64,000 nucleotides of DNA. It comes from Rhabditoides inermis. Lineage: Eukaryota > Nematoda > Chromadorea > Rhabditida > Rhabditidae. Position numbers and translations under genes: made by a program. The notes under the pieces were generated by a model. It searched no databases and was not told the origin of the DNA. It worked only from the letters and a program-made list of their open reading frames with translations. Shown one piece after another: positions 11,945 to 22,855 of this stretch (positions within the stretch are counted from its first letter, which is position 1; every line of letters begins with the position of its first letter). The DNA lies in contig CAWZYM010000088.1 of NCBI GenBank assembly GCA_963966185.1, forward strand, positions 1-64,000. Direction: 5' to 3'.

Positions 11945-12211
11945 TCTATGTAGTGGTTGATGAAAAACTTTTCCGGAATGAAGTTTTCATTCATCGAAAT
12001 CATCATGGTCATTCATATTTTGATTCAAGCTTCACAAATATATCATGTTTCATATGTCTCAAATCAAATTCACGAGTTGTATATGTTCAGTACTGAATTC
12101 AGTTTTGACTTCAATATTCTATATGAAATGTAATACTGGTTGATCACAATCCTTGATTTAGTCAGTAAATACATTTTGTTGCAATTATTTTCGTCATTTG
12201 TTTTCTCTATT

Positions 12212-12256
12212 GATTGGTCCCCCGATAGAGCAAACCTATAGATTGGTCCCCCGATA
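12212..12256 (+). repeat. 29-bp-spaced subrepeat at the inner end of the inverted repeat
   Basis: GATTGGTCCCCCGATA occurs at 12212-12227 and again at 12241-12256, separated by GAGCAAACCTATA. Two mirrored copies lie at about 13157-13201. Repeated motifs of this type can be transposase contact sites in elements with long inverted repeats, which remains a guess here. Confidence 0.6.
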
Positions 12257-12260
12257 CAGT

Positions 12261-12377
12261 CCGGGTGGCAACTCCTGAATGTGTTCAAAATGATCCAAAT
12301 TTCAAAAATAAGATGTCATTTTACTTGTCTCAACGAGACAAAAACAGTACAACAAAAATCGTAGCTGATTTCTCAAA
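12261..12377 (+). repeat. Internal diverged direct repeat, copy 1
   Basis: It begins directly after the inner edge of the left inverted repeat with CCGGGTGGC and aligns without gaps to 12839-12955, offset 578 bp. By eye about 21 of 117 bases differ, near 82% identity. In the frame starting at GTG 12265 the two copies give related peptides, but almost every base change alters the residue (about 16 of 36), so there is no sign of selection on a protein. It is more likely remnant DNA of another mobile element. Confidence 0.75.
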
Positions 12378-12838
12378 TAACGTCGTGCTCAAACGAGACT
12401 GGTCTGAAAGCGTGGACATCATGGTGTTAGTTGCTTATGTCCTTATGAGATTTTTTTTTAAAGCTTGCGATTGAAATGCGATTGAAATGTGCATTCCGTA
12501 CAAATCAAGCATGCTGAGTTTAATGGTGTTGTTGGTTTAATTTTAGTATAATCAGATAACGATATATAATCAATGTCACGCTTTGTCACGGCCGAATGGT
12601 CAAAGCTTGTGATCGAGACAGTATTTCATGTTTTCTAGGATTCCGATGAAGTTCACTATATTCCGTTCACTACCCACCCCAACATACAGTACTCACGTGA
12701 CGCGCATGGGTGCCAAGAGTGAGCGTGGGTAGTGAGAGAGTGGCGTGGATAGAGAGTGCGGCAGACATGGTAGAGGGTCATAAAAGGGGGAGTGAGATGC
12801 GCATTTGCACAATCACTCAAGTTGAACTGGAAATAAGC
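12378..12838. other. Unclassified central part of the transposon
   Basis: No gene is recognisable. Visible structure: GTTCACTA repeated at 12651 and 12665; an 11-bp inverted repeat TCACTACCCAC (12667-12677) with GTGGGTAGTGA (12725-12735); and between them CAGTACTC at 12687, one base off the terminal octamer. A purine-rich stretch and CATAAAAGGGG follow near 12780, weakly like a TATA element. The inverted repeat with an internal near-terminal octamer could be a relic of an older nested insertion. Open frames here (about 12265-12474 and 12710-13012) have no recognisable motif. Confidence 0.4.
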
Positions 12839-12955
12839 CCGGGTGGCGATACCTGGATTTGTTCAAAATGGTCTCAATATCAAAATAAATATGTTATTTT
12901 ACTCGTCTCGACAAGCCAAAGACATCACAACAAAAATCGTAGCTGGTTTCTCAAA
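12839..12955 (+). repeat. Internal diverged direct repeat, copy 2
   Basis: This is the partner of 12261-12377 in the same orientation. The best-kept parts are CCGGGTGGC, GTTCAAAATG, the stretch around TTATTTTACT and the 3' end with AAAAATCGTAGCTG. The divergence is much greater than between the terminal repeats, so this pair is older than the present element ends, or the ends have been homogenised. Confidence 0.75.
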
Positions 12956-13153
12956 ACACTATCGACTGTTCGATGTTATATCCGAAAGACAAAGTTCATC
13001 GGAACCCTATGAATCATGGTATATTCCTGCTATAATACGAGCTGAACTACAATATCATATTTGTGTTTCATCAAAACAAAATTTCGAAGTTTCGAGACTG
13101 TAGCCGCTTGAGGCAGAGTGGCGGAGTACGAGGGAGGAAAGCGAGAGAGAGTG
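12956..13153. other. Unclassified right inner part of the transposon
   Basis: The first part is A/T-rich and unrecognised. The last 40 bases before the right inverted repeat are purine-rich (GAGGGAGGAAAGCGAGAGAG) and resemble, on the other strand, the pyrimidine tract inside the terminal repeats. This suggests a degenerate extra copy of that tract. No coding region is supported. Confidence 0.4.
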
Positions 13154-13641
13154 CTGTATCGGGGGACCAATCTATAGGTTTGCTCTATCGGGGGACCAAT
13201 CAATAAAGAAAAAACAAATGACGAAAATAATTGCAACAAAATGTATTTACTGACTAAATCAAGGATTGTGATCAACCAGTATTACATTTCATATAGAATA
13301 TTGAAGTCAAAACTGAATTCAGTACTGAACATATACAACTCGTGAATTTGATTTGAGACATATGAAACATGATATATTTGTGAAGCTTGAATCAAAATAT
13401 GAATGACCATGATGATTTCGATGAATGAAAACTTCATTCCGGAAAAGTTTTTCATCAACCACTACATAGACTCGCTCTCTCCCCTCCATCATATTGCCAG
13501 AGGGGAGAATGCGAGGAGAGAGGGGAGAAAGCGAGAGACTGTGAGAGCAGAGGAGAGTGGCGAGACAGTCACAGAAATTCCGGTGATTCCGTGGAATCCG
13601 TGGAATCCACGGAACTGGCTCATCGCGGATGAACAGTACTG
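13154..13641 (-). repeat. Right terminal inverted repeat (488 bp)
   Basis: This is the reverse-complement partner of 11774-12259 with the same internal landmarks mirrored. Similarity ends abruptly on the inside: beyond CTGTATCGGGGG the right end continues into a purine-rich stretch, while the left end continues into TCCGGGTGGC. It is 2 bp longer than the left copy because of a T-run difference. Confidence 0.9.
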
Positions 13642-13643
13642 TA
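13642..13643. repeat. Target site duplication TA, right
   Basis: TA directly follows the terminal CAGTACTG and is followed by GAGTGCTCTC, the exact continuation of the interrupted monomer. Confidence 0.85.
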
Positions 13644-13831
13644 GAGTGCTCTCAACCGCATCCTAGCTTATTGGCTGCATTTTCCTTTTCCGCCACTCGT
13701 TCGACTCACTCATCGGACAAAAGTCGCTTTTTTGAAATTTTTGATGTTTTATCGACAATTTGAGTTGGGTAGATCAAATACAACCCTCACACGATATCGA
13801 GAGTGTAAATTAGAGTGCTCTCAACCGCATC

Positions 13832-14165
13832 CTAGCTCATTGGCTGCATTTTCCTTTTCCGCCACTCGTTCGACTCACTCATAGGGCAAAAGTCGCTTTT
13901 TTGAAGTTTTTGATGTTTTATCGACAATTTGAATCGTGTAGATCAAATACAACACTCACACCATATCGAGAGTGTAAATTAGACTGCTCTTAACCGCATC
14001 CTAGCTTATTGGCTGCATTTTCCTTTTCCGCCACTCGTTCGACTCCATCGGGCAAAAGTCGCTTTTTGAAATTTTTGATGTTTTATCGACAATTTGAGTT
14101 GGGTAGATCAAATACAACACTCACACAATATCGAGAGTGTAAATTAGAGTGCTCTCAACCGCATC
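13832..14165 (+). repeat. 334-bp two-monomer tandem unit, copy 1
   Basis: A GCTCATTGG monomer of the CATAGGGC/GAATCGTG class followed by a class D monomer is repeated directly downstream with a 334-bp offset. The 4-bp shortfall from two full monomers comes from the class D deletion and a shorter T-run. Confidence 0.7.
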
Positions 14166-14499
14166 CTAGCTCATTGGCTGCATTTTCCTTTTCCGCCACT
14201 CGTTCGACTCACTCATAGGGCAAAAGTCGCTTTTTTGAAGTTTTTGATGTTTTATCGACAATTTGAATCGTGTAGATCAAATACAACACTCACACCATAT
14301 CGAGAGTGTAAATTAGACTGCTCTTAACCGCATCCTAGCTTATTGGCTGCATTTTCCTTTTCCGCCACTCGTTCGACTCCATCGGGCAAAAGTCGCTTTT
14401 TGAAATTTTTGATGTTTTATCGACAATTTGAGTTGGGTAGATCAAATACAACACTCACACAATATCGAGAGTGTAAATTAGAGTGCTCTAAACCGCATC
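14166..14499 (+). repeat. 334-bp two-monomer tandem unit, copy 2
   Basis: Second copy of the two-monomer set just upstream, with the same GCTCATTGG start and class D monomer. It passes directly into the first uninterrupted zone 2 core module. Confidence 0.7.
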
Positions 14500-15672
14500 C
14501 TAGCTTATTGGCTGCATTTTCCTTTTCCGCCACTCGTTCGACTCACTCATCGGGCAAAAGTCGCTTTTTGAAATTTTTGATGTTTTATCGACAATTTGAA
14601 TTGGGTAGATCAAATACAACACTCACATCATATCAAGAGTGTAAAATAAAGTGCTCTTAACCGCATCCTAGCTTATTGGCTGCATTTTCCTTTTCCGCCA
14701 CTCGTTCGACTCACGCATAGGGCAAAAGTCGCTTTTTTGAAGTTTTTGATGTTTTATCGACAATTTGAATCGTGTAGATCAAATACAACACTCACACCAT
14801 ATCGAGAGTGTGAATTAGAGTGCTCTCAACCGCATCCTAGCTTATTGGCTGCATTTTCCTTTTCCGCCACTCGTTCGACTCACTCATCGGACAAAAGTCG
14901 CTTTTTTGAAATTTTTGATGTTTTATCGACAATTTGAGTTGGGTAGATCAAATACAACACTCACACCATATCGAGAGTGTAAATTAGAGTGCTCTTAACC
15001 GCATCCTAGCTTATTGGCTGCATTTTCCTTTTCCGCCACTCGTTCGACTCACTCATCGGGCAAAAGTCGCTTTTTTGAAATTCTTAAAGTTTTATCGACA
15101 ATTTGAGTTGGGTAGATCAAATACAACACTCATACCATATCAAGAGTGTGAATTAGAGTGCTCTCAACCGCATCCTAGCTTATTGGCTGCATTTTCCTTT
15201 TCCGCCACTCGTTCGACTCACTCATCGGACAAAAGTCGCTTTTTTTGAAATTTTTGATGTTTTATCGACAATTTGAGTTGGGTAGATCAAATACAACACT
15301 CACACCATATCGAGAGTGTAAATTAGAGTGCTCTCAACCGCATCCTAGCTTATTGGCTGCATTTTCCTTTTCCGCCACTCGTTCGACTCACTCATCGGAC
15401 AAAAGTCGCTTTTTTGAAATTTTTGATGTTTTATCGACAATTTGAGTTGGGTAGATCAAATACAACCCTCACACCATATCGAGAGTGTAAATTAGAGTGC
15501 TCTCAACCGCATCCTAGCTTATTGGCTGCATTTTCCTTTTCCGCCACTCGTTCGACTCACTCATAGGGCAAAAGTCGCTTTTTTGAAGTTTTTGATGTTT
15601 TATCGACAATTTGAATCGTGTAGATCAAATACAACACTCACACCATATCGAGAGTGTAAATTAGACTGATTA
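14400..15672 (+). repeat. Zone 2 core module
   Basis: This defines an ordered series of about 7-8 monomers: a GAATTGGGTAGATC monomer with GTAAAATAAAG, a CGCATAGGGC/GAATCGTG monomer with GTGAATTAGAG, common-type monomers, a class C monomer (AAATTCTTAAAG), a common monomer with a T7 run, one with ACCCTCAC, and a GACTG-ending monomer. The same order recurs at about 16.4, 20.5, 22.9, 26.9, 30.3 and 33.3 kb. The module interrupted by the transposon (about 11.0-14.0 kb) is another copy. Confidence 0.75.
15324..15325. other. Empty site matching the transposon target
   Basis: In this core module the T7 monomer (15245) followed by the ACCCTCAC monomer corresponds to the monomers around the transposon (11693 and 13731). 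The TA here is uninterrupted, so it represents the pre-insertion state. The same empty site occurs in the modules near 17.3 and 21.4 kb. Confidence 0.65.
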
Positions 15673-16422
15673 ACCGCATCCTAGCTTATTGGCTGCATTT
15701 TCCTTTTCCGCCACTCGTTCGACTCACTCATCGGGCAAAAGTCGCTTTTTTGAAGTTTTTGATGTTTTATCGACAATTTGAATCGTGTAGATCAAATACA
15801 ACACTCACACCATATCGAGAGTGTAAATTAGACTGCTCTTAACCGCATCCTAGCTTATTGGCTGCATTTTCCTTTTCCGCCACTCGTTCGACTCCATCGG
15901 GCAAAAGTCGCTTTTTGAAATTTTTGATGTTTTATCGACAATTTGAATTGGGTAGATCAAATACAACACTCACATCATATCAAGAGTGTAAAATAAAGTG
16001 CTCTTAACCGCATCCTAGCTTATTGGCTGCATTTTCCTTTTCCGCCACTCGTTCGACTCACGCATAGGGCAAAAGTCGCTTTTTTGAAGTTTTTGATGCT
16101 TTATCGACAATTTGAATCGTGTAGATCAAATACAACACTCACACCATATCGAGAGTGTGAATTAGAGTGCTCTCAACCGCATCCTAGCTTATTGGCTGCA
16201 TTTTCCTTTTCCGCCACTCGTTCGACTCACTCATCGGACAAAAGTCGCTTTTTTGAAATTTTTGATGTTTTATCGACAATTTGAGTTGGGTAGATCAAAT
16301 ACAACACTCACACCATATCGAGAGTGTGAATTAGAGTGCTCTCAACCGCATCCTAGCTTATTGGCTGCATTTTCCTTTTCCGCCACTCGTTCGACTCACT
16401 CATCGGACAAAAGTCGCTTTTT

Positions 16423-17693
16423 TTGAAATTTTTGATGTTTTATCGACAATTTGAGTTGGGTAGATCAAATACAACACTCACACCATATCGAGAGTGTAAA
16501 TTAGAGTGCTCTCAACCGCATCCTAGCTTATTGGCTGCATTTTCCTTTTCCGCCACTCGTTCGACTCACTCATCGGGCAAAAGTCGCTTTTTGAAATTTT
16601 TGATGTTTTATCGACAATTTGAATTGGGTAGATCAAATACAACACTCACATCATATCAAGAGTGTAAAATAAAGTGCTCTTAACCGCATCCTAGCTTATT
16701 GGCTGCATTTTCCTTTTCCGCCACTCGTTCGACTCACGCATAGGGCAAAAGTCGCTTTTTTGAAGTTTTTGATGTTTTATCGACAATTTGAATCGTGTAG
16801 ATCAAATACAACACTCACACCATATCGAGAGTGTGAATTAGAGTGCTCTCAACCGCATCCTAGCTTATTGGCTGCATTTTCCTTTTCCGCCACTCGTTCG
16901 ACTCACTCATCGGACAAAAGTCGCTTTTTTGAAATTTTTGATGTTTTATCGACAATTTGAGTTGGGTAGATCAAATACAACACTCACACCATATCGAGAG
17001 TGTAAATTAGAGTGCTCTTAACCGCATCCTAGCTTATTGGCTGCATTTTCCTTTTCCGCCACTCGTTCGACTCACTCATCGGGCAAAAGTCGCTTTTTTG
17101 AAATTCTTAAAGTTTTATCGACAATTTGAGTTGGGTAGATCAAATACAACACTCATACCATATCAAGAGTGTGAATTAGAGTGCTCTCAACCGCATCCTA
17201 GCTTATTGGCTGCATTTTCCTTTTCCGCCACTCGTTCGACTCACTCATCGGACAAAAGTCGTTTTTTTTGAAATTTTTGATGTTTTATCGACAATTTGAG
17301 TTGGGTAGATCAAATACAACACTCACACCATATCGAGAGTGTAAATTAGAGTGCTCTCAACCGCATCCTAGCTTATTGGCTGCATTTTCCTTTTCCGCCA
17401 CTCGTTCGACTCACTCATCGGACAAAAGTCGCTTTTTTGAAATTTTTGATGTTTTATCGACAATTTGAGTTGGGTAGATCAAATACAACCCTCACACCAT
17501 ATCGAGAGTGTAAATTAGAGTGCTCTCAACCGCATCCTAGCTTATTGGCTGCATTTTCCTTTTCCGCCACTCGTTCGACTCACTCATAGGGCAAAAGTCG
17601 CTTTTTTGAAGTTTTTGATGTTTTATCGACAATTTGAATCGTGTAGATCAAATACAACACTCACACCATATCGAGAGTGTAAATTAGACTGCT
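16423..17693 (+). repeat. Zone 2 core module, further copy
   Basis: It matches the module at 14.4 kb with an offset of about 2023 bp (12 monomers), including the class C monomer and the T7/T8 monomer at 17268. It ends in a shortened GACTGCTTAACC junction, shared with the copies at 20.5, 26.9, 30.3 and 33.3 kb; the 14.4 kb copy reads GACTGATTAACC there. Confidence 0.75.
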
Positions 17694-17759
17694 TAACCGC
17701 ATCCTAGCTTATTGGCTGCATTTTCCTTTTCCGCCACTCGTTCGACTCACTCATCGGGC

Positions 17760-19340
17760 AAAAGTCGCTTTTTTGAAATTTTTGATGTTTTATCGACACT
17801 TTGAGTTGGGTAGATAAAATACAACACTCATACCATATCAAGAGTGTGAATTAGAGTGTTCTCAACCGCATCCTAGCTTATTGGCTGCATTTTCCTTTTC
17901 CGCCACTCGTTCGGCTCACTCATCGGGCAAAAGTCTCTTTTTTAAAAAAAAATTTGATGTTTTATCGACAATTTGAGATGGGTAGATCAAATACAACACT
18001 CACACCATATCGAGAGTGTAAATTAGAGTGCTCTCAACCGCATCCTAGCTTATTGGCTGCATTTTCCTTTTCCGCCACTCGTTCGACTCGCTCATCGGGC
18101 AAAAGTCGCTTTTTTGAAATTTTTGATGTTTTATCGACAATTTGAGTCGTGTAGGTCAAATACAACACTCACATCATATCGAGAGTGTAAATTAGAGTGC
18201 TCTTAACCGCATCCTAGCTTATTGGCTGCATTTTCCTTTTCCGCCACTCGTTCGACTCACTCATCGGGCAAAAGTCGCTTTTTTGAAATTCTTAAAGTTT
18301 TATCGACAATTTGAGTTGGGTAGATCAAATACAACACTCATACCATATCAAGAGTGTGAATTAGAGTGCTCTCAACCGCATCATAGCTTATTGGCTGCAT
18401 TTTCCTTTTCCGCCACTCGTTCGACTCACTCATCGGACAAAAGTCGCTTTTTTTGAAATTTTTGATGTTTTATCGACAATTTGAGTTGGGTAGATCAAAT
18501 ACAACACTCACACCATATCGAGAGTGTAAATTAGAGTGCTCTCAACCGCATCCTAGCTTATTGGCTGCATTTTCCTTTTCCGCCACTCGTTCGACTCACT
18601 CATCGGACAAAAGTCGCTTTTTTGAAATTTTTGATGTTTTATCGACAATTTGAGTTGGGTAGATCAAATACAACCCTCACACCATATCGAGAGTGTAAAT
18701 TAGAGTGTTCTCAACCGCATCCTAGCTTATTGGCTGCATTTTCCTTTTCCGCCACTCGTTCGACTCACTCATAGGGCAAAAGTCGCTTTTTTGAAGTTTT
18801 TGATGTTTTATCGACAATTTGAATCGTGTAGATCAAATACAACACTCACACCATATCGAGAGTGTAAATTAGACTGCTTAACCGCATCCTAGCTTATTGG
18901 CTGCATTTTCCTTTTCCGCCACTCGTTCGACTCACTCATCGGGCAAAAGTCGCTTTTTTGAAATTTTTGATGTTTTATCGACAATTTGAGTTGGGTAGAT
19001 AAAATACAACACTCATACCATATCAAGAGTGTAAATTAGAGTGTTCTCAACCGCATCCTAGCTTATTGGCTGCATTTTCCTTTTCCGCCACTCGTTCGAC
19101 TCACTCATCGGGCAAAAGTCTCTTTTTTTAAAAAAAAAATTTGATGTTTTATCGACAATTTGAGATGGGTAGATCAAATACAACACTCACACCATATCGA
19201 GAGTGTAAATTAGAGTGCTCTCAACCGCATCCTAGCTTATTGGCTGCATTTTCCTTTTCCGCCACTCGTTCGACTCGCTCATCGGGCAAAAGTCGCTTTT
19301 TTGAAATGTTTGATGTTTTATCGACAATTTGAGTTGGGTA
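17760..19340 (+). repeat. Zone 2 T/A-tract module, two copies about 1187 bp apart
   Basis: The second zone 2 series starts with a GATAAAATAC monomer with GTGTTCTC, then a monomer whose T-run is followed by 8-9 A (near 17940 and 19125), then a GACTCGCTCATCGGG monomer. In the first copy a GTCGTGTAGGTC monomer follows. The series returns near 21.9, 24.3, 24.9, 26.1, 28.3, 31.7, 34.7 and 35.9 kb. The length of the T and A runs differs in almost every copy. Confidence 0.7.
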
Positions 19341-20479
19341 GATCAAATACAACACTCACACCATATCGAGAGTGTAAATTAGAGTGCTCTCAACCGCATC
19401 CTAGCTTATTGGCTGCATTTTCCTTTTCCGCCACTCGTTCGACTCACTCATCGGACAAAAGTCGCTTTTTTGAAATTTTTGATGTTGTATCGACAATTTG
19501 AGTTGGGTAGATCAAATACAACACTCACACCATATCGAGAGTGTGAATTAAAGTGCTCTCAACCGCATCCTAGCTTATTGGCTGCATTTTCCTTTTCCGC
19601 CACTCGTTCGACTCACTCATCGCGCAAAAGTCGCTTTTTTTTGAAATTTTTGATGTTTTATCGACAATTTGAGTTGGGTAGATCAAATACAACACTCACA
19701 CCTTATCGAGAGTGTAAATTAGAGTGCTCTCAACCGCATCCTAGCTTATTGGCTGCATTTTCCTTTTCCGCCACTCGTTCGACTCACTCATCGGACAAAA
19801 GTCGCTTTTTTGAAATTGTTGATGTTTTATCGACAATTTGAGTTGGGTAGATCAAATACAACCCTCACACCATATCGAGAGTGTAAATTAGAGTGCTCTC
19901 AACCGCATCCTAGCTCATTGGCTGCATTTTCCTTTTCCGCCACTCGTTCGACTCACTCATAAGGCAAAAGTCGCTTTTTTGAAGTTTTTGATGTTTTATC
20001 GACAATTTGAATCGTGTAGATCAAATACAACACTCACACCATATCGATAGTGTAAATTAGAGTGCTCTCAACCGCATCCTAGCTCATTGGCTGCATTTTC
20101 CTTTTCCGCCACTCGTTCGACTCACTCATAGGGCAAAAGTCGCTTTTTTGAAGTTTTTGATGTTTTATCGACAATTTGAATCGTGTAGATCAAATACAAC
20201 ACTCACACCATATCGAGAGTGTAAATTAGACTGCTCTTAACCGCATCCTAGCTTATTGGCTGCATTTTCCTTTTCCGCCACTCGTTCGACTCCATCGGGC
20301 AAAAGTCGCTTTTTTGAAATTTTTGATGTTTTATCGACAATTTTAGTTGGGTATATCAAATACAACACTCACACCATATCGAGAGTGTAAATTAGAGTGC
20401 TCTCAACCGCATCCTAGCTCATTGGCTGCATTTTCCTTTTCCGCCACTCGTTCGACGCACTCATCGGACAAAAGTCGCT

Positions 20480-21747
20480 TTTTTGAAATTTTTGATGTTT
20501 TATCGACAATTTGAGTTGGGTAGATCACAACACTCACACAATATCGAGAGTGTAAATTAGAGTGCTCTAAACCGCATCCTAGCTTATTGGCTGCATTTTC
20601 CTTTTCCGCCACTCGTTCGACTCACTCATCGGGCAAAAGTCGCTTTTTGAAATTTTTGATGTTTTATCGACAATTTGAATTGGGTAGATCAAATACAACA
20701 CTCACATCATATCAAGAGTGTAAAATAAAGTGCTCTTAACCGCATCCTAGCTTATTGGCTGCATTTTCCTTTTCCGCCACTCGTTCGACTCACGCATAGG
20801 GCAAAAGTCGCTTTTTTGAAGTTTTTGATGTTTTATCGACAATTTGAATCGTGTAGATCAAATACAACACTCACACCATATCGAGAGTGTGAATTAGAGT
20901 GCTCTCAACCGCATCCTAGCTTATTGGCTGCATTTTCCTTTTCCGCCACTCGTTCGACTCACTCATCGGACAAAAGTCGATTTTTGAAAATTTTTGATGT
21001 TTTATCGACAATTTGAGTTGGGTAGATCAAATACAACACTCACACCATATCGAGAGTGTAAATTAGAGTGCTCTTAACCGCATCCTAGCTTATTGGCTGC
21101 ATTTTCCTTTTCCGCCACTCGTTCGACTCACTCATCGGGCAAAAGTCGCTTTTTTGAAATTCTTAAAGTTTTATCGACAATTTGAGTTGGGTAGATCAAA
21201 TACAACACTCATACCATATCAAGAGTGTGAATTAGAGTGCTCTCAACCGCATCCTAGCTTATTGGCTGCATTTTCCTTTTCCGCCACTCGTTCGACTCAC
21301 TCATCGGACAAAAGTCGCTTTTTTTGAAATTTTTGATGTTTTATCGACAATTTGAGTTGGGTAGATCAAATACAACACTCACACCATATCGAGAGTGTAA
21401 ATTAGAGTGCTCTCAACCGCATCCTAGCTTATTGGCTGCATTTTCCTTTTCCGCCACTCGTTCGACTCACTCATCGGACAAAAGTCGCTTTTTTGAAATT
21501 TTTGATGTTTTATCGACTATTTGAGTTGGGTAGATCAAATACAACCCTCACACCATATCGAGAGTGTAAATTAGAGTGCTCTCAACCGCATCCTAGCTTA
21601 TTGGCTGCATTTTCCTTTTCCGCCACTCGTTCGACTCACTCATAGGGCAAAAGTCGCTTTTTTGAAGTTTTTGATGTTTTATCGACAATTTGAATCGTGT
21701 AGATCAAATACAACACTCACACCATATCGAGAGTGTAAATTAGACTG
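20480..21747 (+). repeat. Zone 2 core module, copy at 20.5 kb
   Basis: It matches the 16.4 kb copy with an offset of about 4056 bp (24 monomers), with the same monomer order. A 5-bp loss near 20527 (GTAGATCACAACACTC) is private to this copy. Confidence 0.7.
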
Positions 21748-22855
21748 CTTAACCGCATCCTAGCTTATTGGCTGCATTTTCCTTTTCCGCCACTCGTTCG
21801 ACTCACTCATCGGACAAAAGTCGCTTTTTTGAAATTTTTGATGTTTTATCGACAATTTGAGTTGGGTAGATAAAATACAACACTCATACCATATCAAGAG
21901 TGTAAATTAGAGTGTTCTCAACCGCATCCTAGCTTATTGGCTGCATTTTCCTTTTCCGCCACTCGTTCGACTCACTCATCGGGCAAAAGTCGCTCTTTTT
22001 TTTAAAAAAAAAAATTGATGTTTTATCGACAATTTGAGATGGGTAGATCAAATACAACACTCACACCATATCGAGAGTGTAAATTAGAGTGCTCTCAACC
22101 GCATCCTAGCTTATTGGCTGCATTTTCCTTTTCCGCCACTCGTTCGACTCGCTCATCGGGCAAAAGTCGCTTTTTTGAAATTTTTGATGTTTTATCGACA
22201 ATTTGAGTCGTGTAGGTCAAATACAACACTCACATCATATCGAGAGTCTGAATTAGAGTGCTCTCAACCGCATCCTAGCTTATTGGCTGCATTTTCCTTT
22301 TCCGCCACTCGTTCGACTCATTTATCGGGCAAAAGTCGTTTTTTTTTAAATTTTTTGATGTTTTATCGACAATTTGAGTTGGGTAGATCAAATACAACAC
22401 TCACACCATATCGAGAGTGTGAATTAAAGTGCTCTCAACCGCATCCTAGCTTATTGGCTGCATTTTCCTTTTCCGCCACTCGTTCGACTCACTCATCGGA
22501 CAAAAGTCGCTTTTTTTGAAATTTTTGATGTTTTATCGACAATTTGAGTTGGGTAGATCAAATACAACACTCACACCTTATCGAGAGTGTAAATTAGAGT
22601 GCTCTCAACCGCATCCTAGCTCATTGGCTGCATTTTCCTTTTCCGCCACTCGTTCGACGCACTCATCGGACAAAAGTCGCTTTTTTTGAAATTTTTGATG
22701 TTTTATCGACAATTTTAGTTGGGTATATCAAATACAACACTCACACCATATCGAGAGTGTAAATTAGAGTGCTCTCAACCGCATCCTAGCTCATTGGCTG
22801 CATTTTCCTTTTCCGCCACTCGTTCGACGCACTCATCGGACAAAAGTCGCTTTTT

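Larger units (their letters stand above)
11774..12259 (+). repeat. Left terminal inverted repeat (486 bp)
   Basis: It is the reverse complement of 13154-13641, with only about three visible changes: C at 11927 against the equivalent of T (A at 13488 on the plus strand), a CpG transition; one substitution and a 2-bp length change in the T-rich stretch near 12202-12211. It holds, in order, CAGTACTG, a nested set of GGATTCCAC palindromes (11801-11837), a pyrimidine-rich tract that can form a hairpin (11880-11944), a second internal CAGTACTG (12088-12095), and a 29-bp-spaced repeat of GATTGGTCCCCCGATA (12212 and 12241). Open frames of about 70-100 codons that read through the repeat are not supported as genes; the same frame appears in both ends simply because they are inverted copies. 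Confidence 0.9.
11774..13641. mobile_element. Tc1/mariner-like non-autonomous DNA transposon with very long inverted repeats
   Basis: This 1868-bp element is the only non-satellite sequence in the window. Both ends carry the octamer CAGTACTG. It is flanked by TA on each side, and removing it with one TA rejoins ...GTGTAAAT-TA-GAGTGCTC... as one intact monomer. A TA target duplication with termini starting CAGT is typical of Tc1/mariner transposons. The inverted repeats are about 486 and 488 bp; the interior is about 895 bp. I find no DDE transposase, helicase or other known domain, and the longest interior frames (up to about 100 codons) look random, so movement would need a transposase supplied elsewhere. 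The repeats differ from each other at only a few positions, which suggests recent movement or gene conversion. Alternatives such as a foldback element or a MITE derivative of another TA-targeting family cannot be excluded. Confidence 0.85.

Noticed and set aside
11710..12012. 100-codon minus-strand frame in the left inverted repeat and its mirror at 13403-13666
   Set aside because: The two frames are the same DNA in inverted copies. They run off the element into satellite, have low-complexity composition from the purine/pyrimidine tract, and show no known domain.
12265..12474. Small interior frames (12265-12474, 12710-13012, 12843-13103) as a transposase remnant
   Set aside because: No DDE or DNA-binding motif is visible. 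The two related frames start with GTG, and base changes between them alter residues almost every time, unlike conserved coding sequence.
11774..13641. LTR retrotransposon or helitron
   Set aside because: The long end repeats are inverted, not direct; there is a 2-bp TA duplication instead of 4-6 bp, and no TG...CA ends, primer site or TC...CTRR ends.
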